Numbered from the stretch's first letter, positions 42,268-53,510 are shown. The stretch: DNA of 64,000 bases from Armigeres subalbatus (GCF_024139115.2 NC_085140.1:103676988-103740987), one strand, 5' to 3'. Made by a program: numbers and translations. The notes: generated by a model from the sequence alone, not told the origin.

Positions 42268-45200
42268 CATCAAAAGATATCCAAATTATTTTATTTACCG
42301 AAATGATCGTCTTGACAGCGCCATTGTCGTTAATAGACGTATTTATTTATTATCAGACTAAGGCCGGGGTGGTCTGTGCTGCACATAAAAGTCTTCTCCA
42401 TTCAGCTCGGTCCATGGCTGCACTTCGCCAACCACGCAGTCTGCGGAGGGTCCGCAAATCGTCCTCCACCTGATCGATCCACCTTGCCCGCTGTGCACCT
42501 TCTTGTTCCCGTCGGATCATTGTCGAGAACCATTTTCACCGGTTTATTGTCCGACATGCTGGCTACGTTCCCGGCCTACCGTAGTCGTCCGATTTTCACT
42601 CTGTAAACGATGGATGGTTCTCCCAACAGCTGATGCAACTCGTGGTTCATTCGCCTCCTCCACGTACCGTCCGCCATCTGCACTCCACCATAGATGGTAC
42701 GCAACACTTTCCTTTCAAAAACTCCCAGTGCGCGTTGGTCCTCCACGAGCATCGTCCAGGTCTCGTGTCCGTAGAGAACTACCGGTCTTATAAGCGTTTT
42801 GTAGATAGTCAGTTTGGTACGGCGGCGAACTCTATTCGATTGAAGCGTCTTGCGGAGTCCAAAGTACGTACGATTTCCAGCCACTATGCGCCTCCGAATT
42901 TCTCTGCTGGTATCGTTATCGGCGGTCACCAGTGAGCCCAAGTACACGAATTCTTCAACCACCTCGATTTCGTCACCACCGATAGAAACTCGTGGTGGGT
43001 GGCTTTCATTGACCTCTCTTGAGCCTCTTCCTATCATGTACTTCGTCTTCGACGTGTTGATGACTAGTCCAATCCGTTTAGCTTCGCTTTTCAGTCTGAT
43101 GTAGGCTTCCTCCATTTTCTCAAAGTTACGTGCCATGATATCAATGTCGTCGGCGAAACCAAATAACTGGACGGACTTCGTGAAAATCGTACCACTCGTG
43201 TCAATCCCTGCCCTTCGTATTACTCCCTCCAAAGCGATGTTGAATAGCAGACACGAAAGACCATCACCTTGCTGTAACCCTCTACGCGTTTCGAAGGGAC
43301 TCGAGAATGCCCCTGAAACTCGAACTACGCACATCACCCGATCCATCGTCGCCTTGATCAACCGTATCAGTTTATCCGGAAATCCGTTTTCGTGCATTAG
43401 CTGCCATAGCTGGTCCCGATCGATTGTATCATATGCGGCTTTGAAGTCGATAAATAGATGATGTGTGGGCACGTTGTATTCGCGGCATTTCTGCAATACC
43501 TGACCTGACGGCGAACACCTGGTCTGTGGTAGAGCGTTCACCCATAAATCCCGCCTGGTACTGCCCCACGAACTCTCTTGCAATTGGTGTTAGTCGACGG
43601 CATAAAATTTGGGAGAGTACCTTGTAGGCGGCGTTCAGCAATGTGATTGCGCGGTAGTTGCTACAATCCAACTAATCGCCCTTTTTGTAGATGGGACACA
43701 CGACACCTTCCATCCACTCCTGCGGCAGAACCTCATCCTCCCAAACCTTAGTGATCACCCAGTGCTTCACCACCGTGTTTAAACAGCTCTCCTGGTAGTT
43801 GGTCAACTCCAGGGGCTTTGTTGTTTTTCAGCCGGCCGATCTCCTCCTGGATTTCCTGGAGATTCGGAGCCGGAAGTCGCATGTCCTGTGCGCGTGCTCC
43901 TAGGTTCATTACCATACCGCCACCGCTGTCTGCCATATCGCCATTCAGGTGCTCTTCGTAGTGCTGCCGCCACCTTTGGATCACCTCAGGCTCGTTTGTA
44001 AGAAGGTTCCCGTTTATGTCCTTGCACATATCGGGCTGTGGCCCGTGGCCCTTACGTGAACGGTTCAACTTCTGATAGAACTTTCGTGCGTTATTAGCAC
44101 GGTACAGTTCCTCCGTCTCGATCTTCCTGCTGGCGCTTTTTCCTCCGGAAAATCGAGTTTTGTCTGTTCCGCGCCCGTTTGTATCGTGCCTCGTTCGCCC
44201 TCGTGCGGTGTTGCAGCAATCTCGCCCATGCTGCATTCTTCTCTTCTACTAACTACTCACATTCGCCGTCATACCAGTCGTTTTTCTGATCCGGGGGCAC
44301 CGAGCCTAGTGAAGTGGTTGCGGTGCTTCCAATGACGGATCGTATATCTCTCCAGCCATCTTCAAGAGATGCTGCGCCTAGCTGCTCTTCCGTTGGGAGT
44401 GCCACTTCCAGCTGCTGCGCGTAGTCTTGGGCTAGTCTACCGTCTTGCAGCCGCCCAATGTCGGCGGACGACTCCGACGCGTGTTGATCACCGTCGAGAG
44501 TTTTGAGCGCAGGCATACTGCAACGAGGTAGTGGTCGATTTGGTTTTCCGTTACTTGATTAGGTGATTTCCATGTGGCCTTGTGGATATTCTTGCGGGGG
44601 AAGAAAGTGCTTCGGACTACCATTCCGCGGGAGGCTGCAAAGTTTATGCATCGTTGGCCGTTGTCGTTCGATACGATATGCAGACTATCCGGTCCGATGA
44701 CCGCGTCTATACATTTCCTCCCTTCCTACCTGAGCGTTCATGTCACCGATGACGATTTTGACGTCCCGCAGTGGGCATCCATCGTATGTCTGCTCCAGCT
44801 GCGCATAGAACGCTTCTTTCTCGTCGTCGGATCTCCCTTCGTGTGAGCAGTGCACGTTGATGATGCTATAGTTGAAGAAACGGCCTTTTATCCTCAGCTT
44901 GCACATCCTTGCGTTGATTGGCTGCCACCCAATCACGCGTTGGCGCATCTTTCCCAACACTATGAAGCCGTAGCCGCTCGATGCCCGCTTTTCCACACTT
45001 TCTGTCCTGTCCAGCAGATTTCCTGCAGCGCTACGACATCGAAGTTGCGGGGATGTAATTCATCGTAGATTATCCTGTCGCAACCTGCGAAGCCAAGCGA
45101 CTTGCAGTTCCATGTTCCAAGCTTCCAATCGTGATCCTTTATTCGTCGCCTAGGTCGTTGCCGATTGTATCGAGTCGTATTATCTTCTATGTCGTTCGTA

Positions 45201-46622
45201 ATGGTTGGTTTTCAAGGCGGCTTATTGGGCCTGCGCAAACCTCCTGTCTCGTCGGAGGGCCGTCGTGTCAGGGCTGTTTAGCGTCCCACCTAACACCAGG
45301 ACTTGGGCTTGTGCGCTTTGAGCGGCACACGGTCGCTTTGGCGGAGCCTACTTGTGGATTCATGCAGCTTTTTATAGAGGTTTAACATGGCCCACTGTCA
45401 AACCCCACCACATCCTAGGCAGGCGCCACAACTCGCAGAAGGCCAGGGGAGGGATCGTCAAGCCCTTGGACATAGTCCCTGCTGCCCCGTTAATAGACGT
45501 ATCAAACATAAATTATATTCTTCGTTTGAAACCAAAGTTTTCGAAACCTTGGGAGTTTCTGTTGAAACAAATGTTGGATTATTATCTTTTATTGCTACTT
45601 GCCTTTCCAATGCAATGGACAGCAAAGGAATTTGTTGAGAGCTGATCTTCAAATTCTAACTCGCAACAAATCCAAATTTTTCATAATTGGTGACTTCAAT
45701 GCCAAACACCGTTCATGGAATAATGCTCAAAGCAATTCCAATGGTGAAATTTTATTTGAAGATTGTTCTGCGGGATATTATACTATTCAATATCCCAATG
45801 GACCAACTTGTTTTTCTTCCAGTCGAAATCCTTCTACAATTGATTTAGTTTTAACGGATTCAAGTCAGCTGTGTGGCCAATTGGTAACTCATGCTGACTT
45901 TGTCTCTGATGGTGACGGCGATGGAGATGGTGGAGGAAGGTGACGTTTAAAATCTCACAGGAAGCTCCATTATTATTGACGACGATCTTCAGCTACTGAT
46001 CCGTCTTAAAAAGGTGAGGCGAAGGCAATACCAAAGAACTCGCGATCCCGCATTGAAAGTTTTTTGGTGAGATTTGCAAAATGAAATTGAAAAACGTTTC
46101 ACTATTCTGAGAAATACCAACTTTGAGAATAATGTCTCGATATTGGATCCCAGTTCGAAACCTTTTTTGAAATTAACGAAAATTCTTTTAAAAAAAACCT
46201 CAAAAGCCAATTCCAGCCTTTAAAGGGGGAAATAAAATTTTATTAACAAATGGCGAAAAGGCTCAAAAACTTGCTCAGCAGTTCGAGAATACTCATAATT
46301 TTAGTCTAGGTCTCACTAGTCCAATAGAGGATCAGGTTACACGGAGCTTCGAAGACATTCTCAACCAAGAAAATGTTTTTGACCCTTCGTTGGGAACTAA
46401 TTTGGTAATTTGGATGAAGTGAGATCTATTACTAGAAAATTTAAAAATATGAAAGCCCCGGGTGATGATGGTATTTTCTACATAGTTATCAAAAAACTTC
46501 CTGAGAGCTCTTTATCCTTTTTGGCTAATTTATTTAACAAATGTTTTCAATTGACTTACTTTCCAGATAAATGGAAAAACGCCAAAGTTGTTCCAGAAGC
46601 CGGACAAAAATCCAGCTGACCT
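42268..46622 (+). pseudogene. Jockey-clade LINE ORF2 remnant, split by RTE-A
   Basis: Read 42268-42342 joined to 45489-46622. The first part gives KRYPNYFIYRNDRLDSA and continues across the insertion as IVVNRRIKHKLYSSFETKVF. After it come GVSVETNVGLLSFIATCLSN and the endonuclease block LRADLQILTRNKSKFFIIGD, FNAKHRSWNN, then STIDLVLTD. The RT start DEVRSITRKFKNMKAPGDDG, SLSFLANLFNKCFQLTYFPD and KWKNAKVVP follows with frameshifts. It ends after the first RT blocks. Possibly part of the same old copy as 37340-37990. Confidence 0.85.
42343..45488 (-). pseudogene. Nearly full-length RTE-A LINE with 14 bp target duplication
   Basis: GTTAATAGACGTAT is at 42329-42342 and 45489-45502. The 3' tail (TTTATTTATT on the plus strand) is at the left and the 5' start GCAGGGACTATGTCCAAGGG (minus) at the right. 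It encodes endonuclease pieces (INVHCSHEGRSDDEKEAFYA, IVIGDMNAQVGREEMYR), linker, and an RT frame of 335 codons with TRRGLQQGDGLS, QLFGFADDIDIMA and ETWTMLVEDQRALGVFERK. Frameshifts occur at the RSGIAEMPR site and elsewhere, and a stop precedes LDCSNYRAI. A dead copy, but well preserved. Plus-strand frames here are shadows. Confidence 0.93.
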
Positions 46623-46950
46623 AATTTACATTAAATATTAGACTTTCCCATATATCAAAAAGAATTTAGAGGAAGACAAAATTAGGCCCATTAAAATGAC
46701 GATGTTTCAGATATTCTTTGTAATAAACCAATAACAAAAAACTCAAAGGTGCAGCCCAATCGGGTTGTACGCAAAAGTGACGTAGGACTACGTGGCTATA
46801 CGAAATGGATGGTATTTGCCATCATAGTTTGTGTTATTTGATATTTCACTCTCGTATAAGCTTTTTCTTCCTCATCAATTATTGGTGGCCCTGATAAGAG
46901 CCGTTTGTTTATGGTTTCGATGGGAATCTGTGAATTCCGGTTATTTCTGA
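46623..46950. other. Unassigned stretch
   Basis: No gene or repeat partner recognised, apart from GGTGCAGCCCAATC at 46751, which also occurs at 19065. Confidence 0.4.
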
Positions 46951-46954
46951 TATG

Positions 46955-47541
46955 GTGTAAATATAATGTGCACTCATAACGAATAATGAAGGGGCGGGGC
47001 TAATGAAATTACTTCATTAGATATAAGAAAGCTGCTTTTCGGCGCGCGCGACCCATTTCGATCGGGTTTCCACAGACAACGGACCGTTCGGAGAATTATG
47101 AATTCTAAGAATCCAATGAAACTTTCTCGAAAGATTCTGAATTTTGTTATAAGATCAATCGTAAAAAGCGAATTTGATAGCGCGTCAGAGGAAGATGATG
47201 TAGTGAATGAATGGGATCACTAACAGCAACCAAGCTACCACGCAAAACCCAATGCCACCGAAACAGTCCATTTTCGCAATTAACTCTTCCTTTTCGTAAA
47301 ATGTTGGTCCTGAGAAGAACCAATTTTCTATTTCCAATTCCCATTCCAATCACTAACTGCATCCAATCGCTTGTGTAAATTTGAAGCATTGCCACACTGC
47401 CACCCACTTTGTGCTGCTGTGTCCGCTTCGCTGCATCGAATGTAGAACCGCCTTCTGAGGAATTCCGATCAAAATGGCTCGCGCGCACCGAACAGCAGCT
47501 TTCTTGTATTTAAAAAATTAAACCCGTAAGCCCCGCCCCTA
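46955..47541. mobile_element. GGGGCGGGGC-TIR unit, copy 1
   Basis: The left end AAGGGGCGGGGCTAATGAAA..AAGAAAGCTGCTTTTCGGCG..CGATCGGG and the right end (complement) AGGGGCGGGGCTTACGGG..AAGAAAGCTGCTGTTCGG..GATCGGAATTCC are inverted repeats of about 80 bases. Unit 2 follows immediately in the same orientation. A hydrophobic peptide frame lies inside on the minus strand. Confidence 0.7.
47178..47330 (-). CDS. Small hydrophobic peptide frame in TIR unit 1 (uncertain)
   Basis: Minus strand, open through ENWFFSGPTFYEKEELIAK and MDCFGGIGFCVVAWLLLVIP, then FIHYIIFL and a stop. The segment GFCVVAWLLLVIPFI is long enough to span a membrane. The same frame is open in unit 2 (48416-48631). The family is unknown; it may be an exon of a captured or element-borne gene. 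Confidence 0.3.
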
Positions 47542-47544
47542 TGT

Positions 47545-48620
47545 GAGCTGATAAGGTGTAAATATAATGTGCACTCATAACGATTAATGAAGGGGCGGGG
47601 CTTATGAAATTACTTCATTAGATATAAGAAAGCTGCTTTCCGGCGCGCGCGAGCCATTTCGATCGGGATTCCGCAGACAACGGACCGTTCGGAGAATGAC
47701 AAATTCTAAGAATCCTATTAAATTTTCTCGCAAGATTCTGAATTTGCACACCAAAAAATTATGAATATTACAGGTGATGTATTTTAATAAAATGACACAA
47801 AACCACATGACGTAAATGGAATCGTATATTTTTCAATGTCAGATGATTTAAAATTACATGTCACGGAACCTAAACACAGCACCCGCTGCAACGCACCAGC
47901 AGTTAATGACTTGATGCAGTGAAATACTTGTTCAGTGCAAATCGTGGAACCAGTTTTACTTCGATCATCCCTCTTTCAAGAAACGGAGATAGCTGAGTGG
48001 TAGCGTGCCGGGCTCTCCCTCAACGGCCTTATGTTCGATTCTCGTTCTGATCAATCAATTTTTTTGTTAATAAAGTTGTGATGTCAAATTAAAGTACCAC
48101 CTAATTTTACGTCAAAAATGACGCTCGTATATGTCGGTGTCACAGCACCTAAAATTACACGATTATTTTTAGGTGTGTGGTTATGAGATGTTGTTTATCT
48201 AAGATGCGTATTGTTGCGAGGAATGACAACAGAAATTTGACTCAAGACGAAGTTTCTTCATATTACCAAACATTATCTCTTGACATCTGTCTGTCCAAGC
48301 GACGTTCACTAATGGGTAGTTGCTGTAGGTAGATAGTTTTCACAAAAGTGGCGTCTTCATGGATTTTATACAAAAGAAAGTTGATCCGAAATAAACTTTC
48401 TTCAAAGTTCAAAACTCAATCGTAAATAGCGAATTTGATAGCGCGTCGGAGGGAGATGATGTGGAAAATTTTAATGGATGGGATCACTAACAGCAACCAA
48501 GCTACCACGCTAAACCCGATGCCACCGAAACAGTCCATTTTCGCAATTAACTCTTTCTTTTTATAAAATGTTGGTTCTGAGAAGAACCAATTTTCTTTTC
48601 CCAATGTTCCTTTCCAACTA
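47545..48620. mobile_element. GGGGCGGGGC unit, copy 2, hosting a CACACC element
   Basis: 47554-47744 repeats 46960-47140 and 48412-48600 repeats 47155-47350. The block 47747-48177 is an insertion absent from unit 1, and about 230 bases (48180-48411) are present only here. The right inverted terminus of unit 1 is not found. Confidence 0.75.
47747..48177 (+). mobile_element. CACACC-TIR element with tRNA-like site, copy 2
   Basis: CACACCAAAAAATTATGAAT to ATTTTTAGGTGTG, 431 bp, flanked by TG on both sides. Unit 1 supplies the empty site (GATTCTGAATTTTGTTAT). The tRNA-like segment GATAGCTGAGTGGTAGCG with TGTTCGATTCTCG is at about 47988-48045. This is the uninterrupted form of 19158-20314. Confidence 0.88.
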
Positions 48621-48631
48621 ACTGACACCAC
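48416..48631 (-). CDS. Small hydrophobic peptide frame in TIR unit 2 (uncertain)
   Basis: A 71-codon frame: WKGTLGKENWFFSEPTFYKK, KELIAKMDCFGGIGFSVVAW, LLLVIPSIKIFHIISLRRAI and KFAIYD. It matches the unit 1 frame over about 40 residues, with the same hydrophobic core and a basic C-terminus not kept in unit 1. I do not recognise the family. Confidence 0.3.
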   Translation of the reverse strand: MVSVSWKGTLGKENWFFSEPTFYKKKELIAKMDCFGGIGFSVVAWLLLVIPSIKIFHIISLRRAIKFAIYD

Positions 48632-49211
48632 AATTCAATTTTCAGCATCGGCACTGGCGGTGCGGGATCGCCACAGTGCTATTTTTATGAACAACCTTTT
48701 CTTCATATGAAATTCTGGTTCGTTGAGGTTGAATGATCTGCAGCAACACATCGAGCACCACCACCAATGCGATGGATTTTCTTTGACAATGTTATTAGCG
48801 TCTCCGTGATGCTGTGTTCTCTCCGTTAAGATCGCTTTGATGCGTCTGCTATGCGTAAAATCTTGTTCAAACTGAGGATTAGATCCAAACCCGCAAGTGA
48901 TTTATTTTTGATGTCTGTGCTAGTGATGCATGTACGTGATTGGTTAGTTTACCTATTTCTAAACTTTTTATCAATTATCGATAATAAATAGTTAAAAATC
49001 AGTATTTTCAAATAAATACAAAGAAGCGTTGACTCATCCTTGATCGAATGGTCCAAAAAAATTGAAAATCCATCGAGAAACGGCTTAGATATTAAAGTTT
49101 AAAGTCTATCATATTTTCGTGACGGTCCCAGATTTTCGCAATCGTAAAGTGTACCCCAATATAGAAAACACAGACGTAGTCCTACGTCAAAATATCATGT
49201 CTATTAGAATA
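48632..49211. other. Unassigned stretch downstream of ARL14EP-like gene
   Basis: No repeat partner and no gene were recognised. Confidence 0.4.
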
Positions 49212-49217
49212 TTTATT
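49212..49217 (-). terminator. Poly(A) signal of the ARL14EP-like gene
   Basis: AATAAA on the minus strand, read as TTTATT on the plus strand, 25 bases downstream of the stop codon. The spacing implies a very short 3'UTR. Confidence 0.5.
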
Positions 49218-49241
49218 TGTCTTAAATTAAAATACTAGTAA

Positions 49242-49772
49242 TTACTTTTTTATCAGCAGCTTGTTCCTTATAACCAGATCCTTGGCATCGTGCTCGATAC
49301 TTTCGTACATCCATTTGCGAGTTACCCTGCAGTGCGGCCCACACTTGGCACTTCCGCAGCACTGGCACGGAAAGTGGCACCCGGGGCAACTCATGTCCAA
49401 GCAATCGCACATGTCCCTGCCGCTCTCTCGGTGTACTCCCCTCTCATTGTAAATCCCGGTGGCCTTGGGCACCACCAGCGGTGTCGATTTACGATTTAGT
49501 TTTCGCTTCTCGCGCCGCGATGTGTTCGGGTTGAAGTTGGCCAGGAACTTGGGGTCCGTTTCCAGCTTTTTCAGCTGTCCGTTCTCGGTCCGTCGGGTGG
49601 TTCGCTGGGCGAACGATATCTGCTGGTTCGAGTGACGCAGATTGGCCGACACCGGTGTGTTGGAGCGTTCGGCGTGCGGTAACGGCGAACAGGACGCCGA
49701 TGAGATACCGATACGTTCCGGTTCCCGGCTTCCATCATCGTCGGAGGAATTGATTTCGACACAGTCTTCCAT
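49242..49772 (-). CDS. ARL14EP: ARL14 effector protein-like (ARF7EP_C domain), single exon
   Basis: A 176-residue frame on the minus strand, ATG at 49772 and stop at 49242-49244, with no intron needed. The N-terminal half is acidic, then Ser/Arg/Asn-rich and apparently disordered (SSDDD at about 9-13). The C-terminal third holds the cysteine cluster CDCLDMSCPGCHFPCQCCGS followed by KCGPHC and RKWMYESIE, with Cys at 122, 124, 129, 132, 136, 138, 139, 144 and 148. This is the ARF7EP_C signature of the ARL14EP family, likely a zinc-binding module. The human protein links the GTPase ARL14 to a myosin, but a role in the insect is inferred only from the family. The length is shorter than the human protein, as is common in insects. 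A minus-strand AATAAA (49212-49217) lies 25 bases after the stop. It is divergent from the METTL25-like gene. Confidence 0.9.
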   Translation of the reverse strand: MEDCVEINSSDDDGSREPERIGISSASCSPLPHAERSNTPVSANLRHSNQQISFAQRTTRRTENGQLKKLETDPKFLANFNPNTSRREKRKLNRKSTPLVVPKATGIYNERGVHRESGRDMCDCLDMSCPGCHFPCQCCGSAKCGPHCRVTRKWMYESIEHDAKDLVIRNKLLIKK

Positions 49773-50477
49773 TATTTTAGAGATTATTCACTAATAATTT
49801 GTATGAATAAATTTGTTTTATGATGCGAATAACAATGAAGGGAAGCTTTAAATAGAATGTAAACACCTAGCTGTCAGAAGAATTTATACATATGTGCTTT
49901 AGCTAGCCACCGTTTGGTGGCGCTAGTTCTGCTATTTATCAGAGATATGGAACGATTTATCGTCCACGGTTAGAAAAAAGTACTTATGTACTTTTTTCTT
50001 TTGCAACACCCTCCCTCTTCTCTTTGTTTTCATAAAATGGAGGGTCCCTATTTTGCGCCCACCAGCGACGGAAGAAGCTTTTGTTTACAAAAGCAGTTTC
50101 GCCATTCCGAAATGTTGTTGCGAATAATAACCTATTTTGCGGAACTGATTAGATTCAGATTAGAGTGCGTCTTATTCGAACAAGAACCGTTCTCCCACTC
50201 TGACTCTCGTTTCAAAAGGTTTCAAAGCTGTTTCGTTTCAGCGTTTCAGCGATCTGGGGCTCGATAAAATATTACGTAACATTGTAAGAGAAAAATGGTA
50301 ATCATTAATCATACTTCAAACGTTTTATTCATTAATCATAATCGTCAATCATTGTCAAAAATAAATTTAATCATTTATCAAAATCAATATTCATTGTCAA
50401 AAATGAATAAATCATTAATCATAGAGTTGAATGATTTAATCATTCATTGGAAGCTTTATTCATTAACGCATTAACGA
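49773..50477. promoter_or_regulatory. Divergent intergenic region of ARL14EP-like and METTL25-like genes
   Basis: About 1.2 kb separates the two divergent starts (49772 and 50982), so both promoters must lie here or in the SINE-bearing part to the right. No convincing TATA box or initiator could be fixed. The part at 50290-50470 is a run of diverged ATTAATCAT-type repeats on both strands. No protein frame of interest was seen. Confidence 0.4.
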
Positions 50478-50489
50478 CTTTGGGTCCCT

Positions 50490-50772
50490 CATCTGCCGTG
50501 CGGTAAGACGCACAGCTACAAAACAAGACCATGCTGAGGGTGGCTGGGTTCGATTCCCGGTGCCGGTCTAGACAATTTTCGGATTGGAAATTTTCTCGAC
50601 TTACCTGGGCATAAAAGTATCATCGTGCTAGCCTCATGATATACGAATGCAAAAATGGTAACCTGACTTAGAAACCTCGCAGTTAATAACTGTGGAAGTG
50701 CTTAATGAACACTAAGCTGCGAGGCGGCTCTGTCCCAGTGTGGGGATGTAATGCCAATAAGAAGAAAAATAG
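50490..50772 (+). mobile_element. Feilai-like tRNA-derived SINE, full length
   Basis: The 5' tRNA-like head CTGCCGTGCGGTAAGACGC (box A region) with box B GGGTTCGATTCCCGG at 50546-50560. The body is GTCTAGACAATTTTCGGATT, CCTGGGCATAAAAGTATCAT, TTAATAACTGTGGAAGTGCT and the end GATGTAATGCCAATAAGAAG. It is the best preserved SINE in the window and lies in the shared promoter region of two genes. Confidence 0.88.
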
Positions 50773-50981
50773 ACTCTGGGAGACAATACGGCTTGAATCT
50801 CACTATTTAAAAAAAAAACATTTAATGAAAATCACTGCCTGTTATAGTATTACGTAATTTATGAATGACCATGACATTATTCACAAACAAGTTTCCAAAG
50901 CAGCATACTTTTTAAAAAATAATAATAATCTTACAATTATTGAGCTCACAATTTATTATTAAATTTAGTTATTAATTATTA

Positions 50982-52503
50982 ATGGCTTTTCAATATGGTT
51001 TTAATTCGTTCAACTATCAGGACTACTTTGAAAGAAGTGCATCATTCCTCGCCGAGCACCGATGGATCTTCGAGCAATCCAATACGAAGTTTGTGCAAGC
51101 CGGCACTCTGGATGTGCTACCCTCCACGTGGATTCAAGACTTGAAGCGCGCCAACAACGACGAGCTAAACGCAATTCCTCTGGGACACGTGTGTGGAGAC
51201 TGGTGTGATGATCTCAAAAGATTCCTGAAGGTGGTTAAAAGTCTATCGGTTGAATATGAGCAAAGATGTGATACTTGCAGTGAGAAGCCGGCAATGGCGA
51301 AAGGAATAAGTCCCAAAAAAATGTATGAGATCCAAAACTTGACCAGTCTGATTGGAGAAATTTGTGACCGCAACGAAACGTTGCTGGATTTTGGTTCAGG
51401 ATTGGTATGCTACATTTTGACGTAGGACTACTTCATTGTCTTTGATGCACCTTTCAACAACTTTGTATGACATAATCGAACTAAAAGAAATCAAATATAT
51501 TTTGTAGGGCTACCTGAGTCAACATATTAATGCAGTACATCAGTTCAGGGTTCTTGGCCTAGAAGGAGACTCCTATCGTGTTCAAGCTGCACACAAAAGG
51601 CAAGCAAACATGTTTCCTAATTCCCTGGAAAAAGTGAAGTACGTTCAACACTTCATTCAGGAGAACTCATTTGATCAAATTAAGGAAGCTTTAACATCAG
51701 CGTTTCCAGATGAACTAAACCCCTCAATAGCAATCGTTGGTCTTCACGCTTGTGCCGATTTGTCTGTTACCGCCATCAAGATGTTCCTTTTCAACGAATA
51801 TGTCACCAAGCTCATTATAATGCCATGTTGTTATCACAAATTAGCTTTTGACGAAGAACATTGTTCCAAGTTCAAGAACTTCCCCATCAGCCAAAAACTA
51901 AAAGAAGCCAAAGAACCACATATCAATTTCATTGGAAGGCCGTTTCTACGCTTAGGATGTCAACAAACCGCATCTCGCTGGAAGAATATGACTGAAGAGG
52001 AACATATCTCGCATGGGTTAGCCATGTTTGAACGAAGTCTAGTGGAAGCACTTGTCAAACCAGGTCAAACTGTAACTAAGCGTAGGAGCAAATCCGGCGG
52101 AGAAGATGACAACTTATTGGACAAATTTTACCTTAGTGATGCTTCAAAAATAGGTCCAGAATGTGACATTCCGTGGGATGACACGCATCGTAACAAATTC
52201 GAGGAGCTGAGTAAAAAATACCCCGATGGAGGTCAATTAGCAGAATTCCTGACCTGTCTACAGACTTGTTTACAGGTAATAAACCAGCTTTCCCATTTAT
52301 GAATACTTACATAATACACGTGTCACGTATCTTTGTAGCCAGTATGTGAAAACCTCATCCTATTGGATCGAATGTGTTACATCGAAATGGAGGCTAAATA
52401 CAGAAATATACCTGTACGATGTAATCTGATAAAGTTTTCAAATGACAACCTATCTCCGAGATGCTTTGTTATAGTTGCCGAAAAGGTCACCAAGATGCGA
52501 TAA
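50982..52503 (+). CDS. METTL25-family methyltransferase, complete in three exons
   Basis: Exons 50982-51404, 51508-52275 and 52339-52503 have GT donors at 51405 and 52276 and AG acceptors ending at 51507 and 52338. All junctions are phase 0, giving 451 residues ending in TAA. The product looks like an S-adenosylmethionine-dependent methyltransferase of the METTL25/METTL25B (RRNAD1) family. Motif I reads LLDFGSGL-GYLS (about 134-145, spanning the first intron). The family motifs VGLHACADLSVT (218-229) and MPCCYHK (246-252) follow, and LLDRMCYIEMEA and a final FVIVAEKV strand close the fold. Members of the family are thought to act on RNA or ribosomal protein histidines; the substrate here is not known. 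Introns are short (103 and 63 bases). The start is the first ATG in frame, and AT-rich sequence precedes it. The usual FGxGKG lysine is replaced by Leu (FGSGLG). Confidence 0.9.
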
Positions 52504-52559
52504 TGGGTAGACTTGATATACAATGTTTTCTCAAGAATCATATTGATTTTATTCCATAC

Positions 52560-52771
52560 ATATTTTGTATAGACTTTTCCTCAACAAGAAAGAAATCATA
52601 AATTATGCCATATTTTTTCAACCATGTAAACCTGAGAATGCACAACCCATACGAAAAACACTACCCCTCGGATGTGGTCGATTTGATTTTCAGTATTTAT
52701 GTTCATCACGAGATACCCACGTGACTTTGCGCACTGGTCGAAGAAAAAAGACTGGTCCTTTAATAATCATG
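52560..52771 (+). other. Unrecognised 69-codon frame beyond METTL25-like gene
   Basis: Open frame MYRLFLNKKEIINYAIFFQP to GRRKKTGPLIIM directly after the methyltransferase gene and before a MITE. No family was recognised and it may be 3'UTR. The next AATAAA is at 53131-53136. Confidence 0.2.
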
Positions 52772-52773
52772 TA

Positions 52774-52991
52774 GGGGAAGTGTACCGGTTCTGGCCAACT
52801 TAGTGCCTAATTTGGCCAACCCTGAAGAATACATATTTTTTCAAAATAATCGATCAGTTCAAAACAGCGTGGAAGCGTGAGGGATATATCTCTTTTTGGA
52901 ACTAATAAAACTCTTGCGAATTGGTTTATTTTTGGAGTTTTTCGCAAAATTGGCCAAATTAGGAACATGGCCAAAACCGGTACAGTTCCCC
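52774..52991. mobile_element. 218 bp MITE with TA flanks
   Basis: GGGGAAGTGTACCGGTTCTG at the left and the complement of CGGTACAGTTCCCC at the right, with TTGGCCAA-type inner pairing. TA at 52772-52773 and 52992-52993. Confidence 0.82.
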
Positions 52992-52995
52992 TACT

Positions 52996-53507
52996 TACAT
53001 ACTTATTGCTTCAAAAATTCTAATCACGGGTGGTCACTAAAAAACGGGAATTTCAATACTTCAACACTTTTCTATGACAACATATTTCCAGAGAAATATT
53101 TTCTTATGAGAATGAATCCTTAGAATATTAAATAAAGATTGTGGGAAAGGAACACGGTAGACAATTCTGATCGTGAAAATTATTGGGAAACAGGTTATTC
53201 CAATCTTCATGGATCGTCACGCTGCTCTCAACCCCCTCCCCCTAGAGGCGTGACGTTCTTTGTGGATGGCCCCTAAGGTCGAATAGAGGAATTGGTATCC
53301 TTTAACAAAAATATTTCGAAAACTGTTAAAGAATTTTAAGTAGACCGAGCTTCATTGTATTCAAAGGAATTGGATGGCCAGAGACACGAAGCAACTCATC
53401 AATAGGATCACAAGCATCATCTTGAAATGGCCGCCGTCCAACGGTCAAGTGAACTTGCGGCGTCAACAAACTTGAGCACGGCGGATCACGGACCATATGC
53501 TATCTTC
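52996..53507. other. Unassigned stretch
   Basis: 53224-53275 (GGCGTGACGTTCTTTGTGGA) is a decayed end resembling the element at 8673-9780. No gene was recognised. Confidence 0.4.
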
Positions 53508-53510
53508 TTC

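Noticed and set aside
37340..46622. Jockey ORF1 and ORF2 remnants as one original element
   Set aside because: Attractive, but 4 kb of unrelated sequence and missing zinc-knuckle and endonuclease start regions lie between them; kept as a possibility only.
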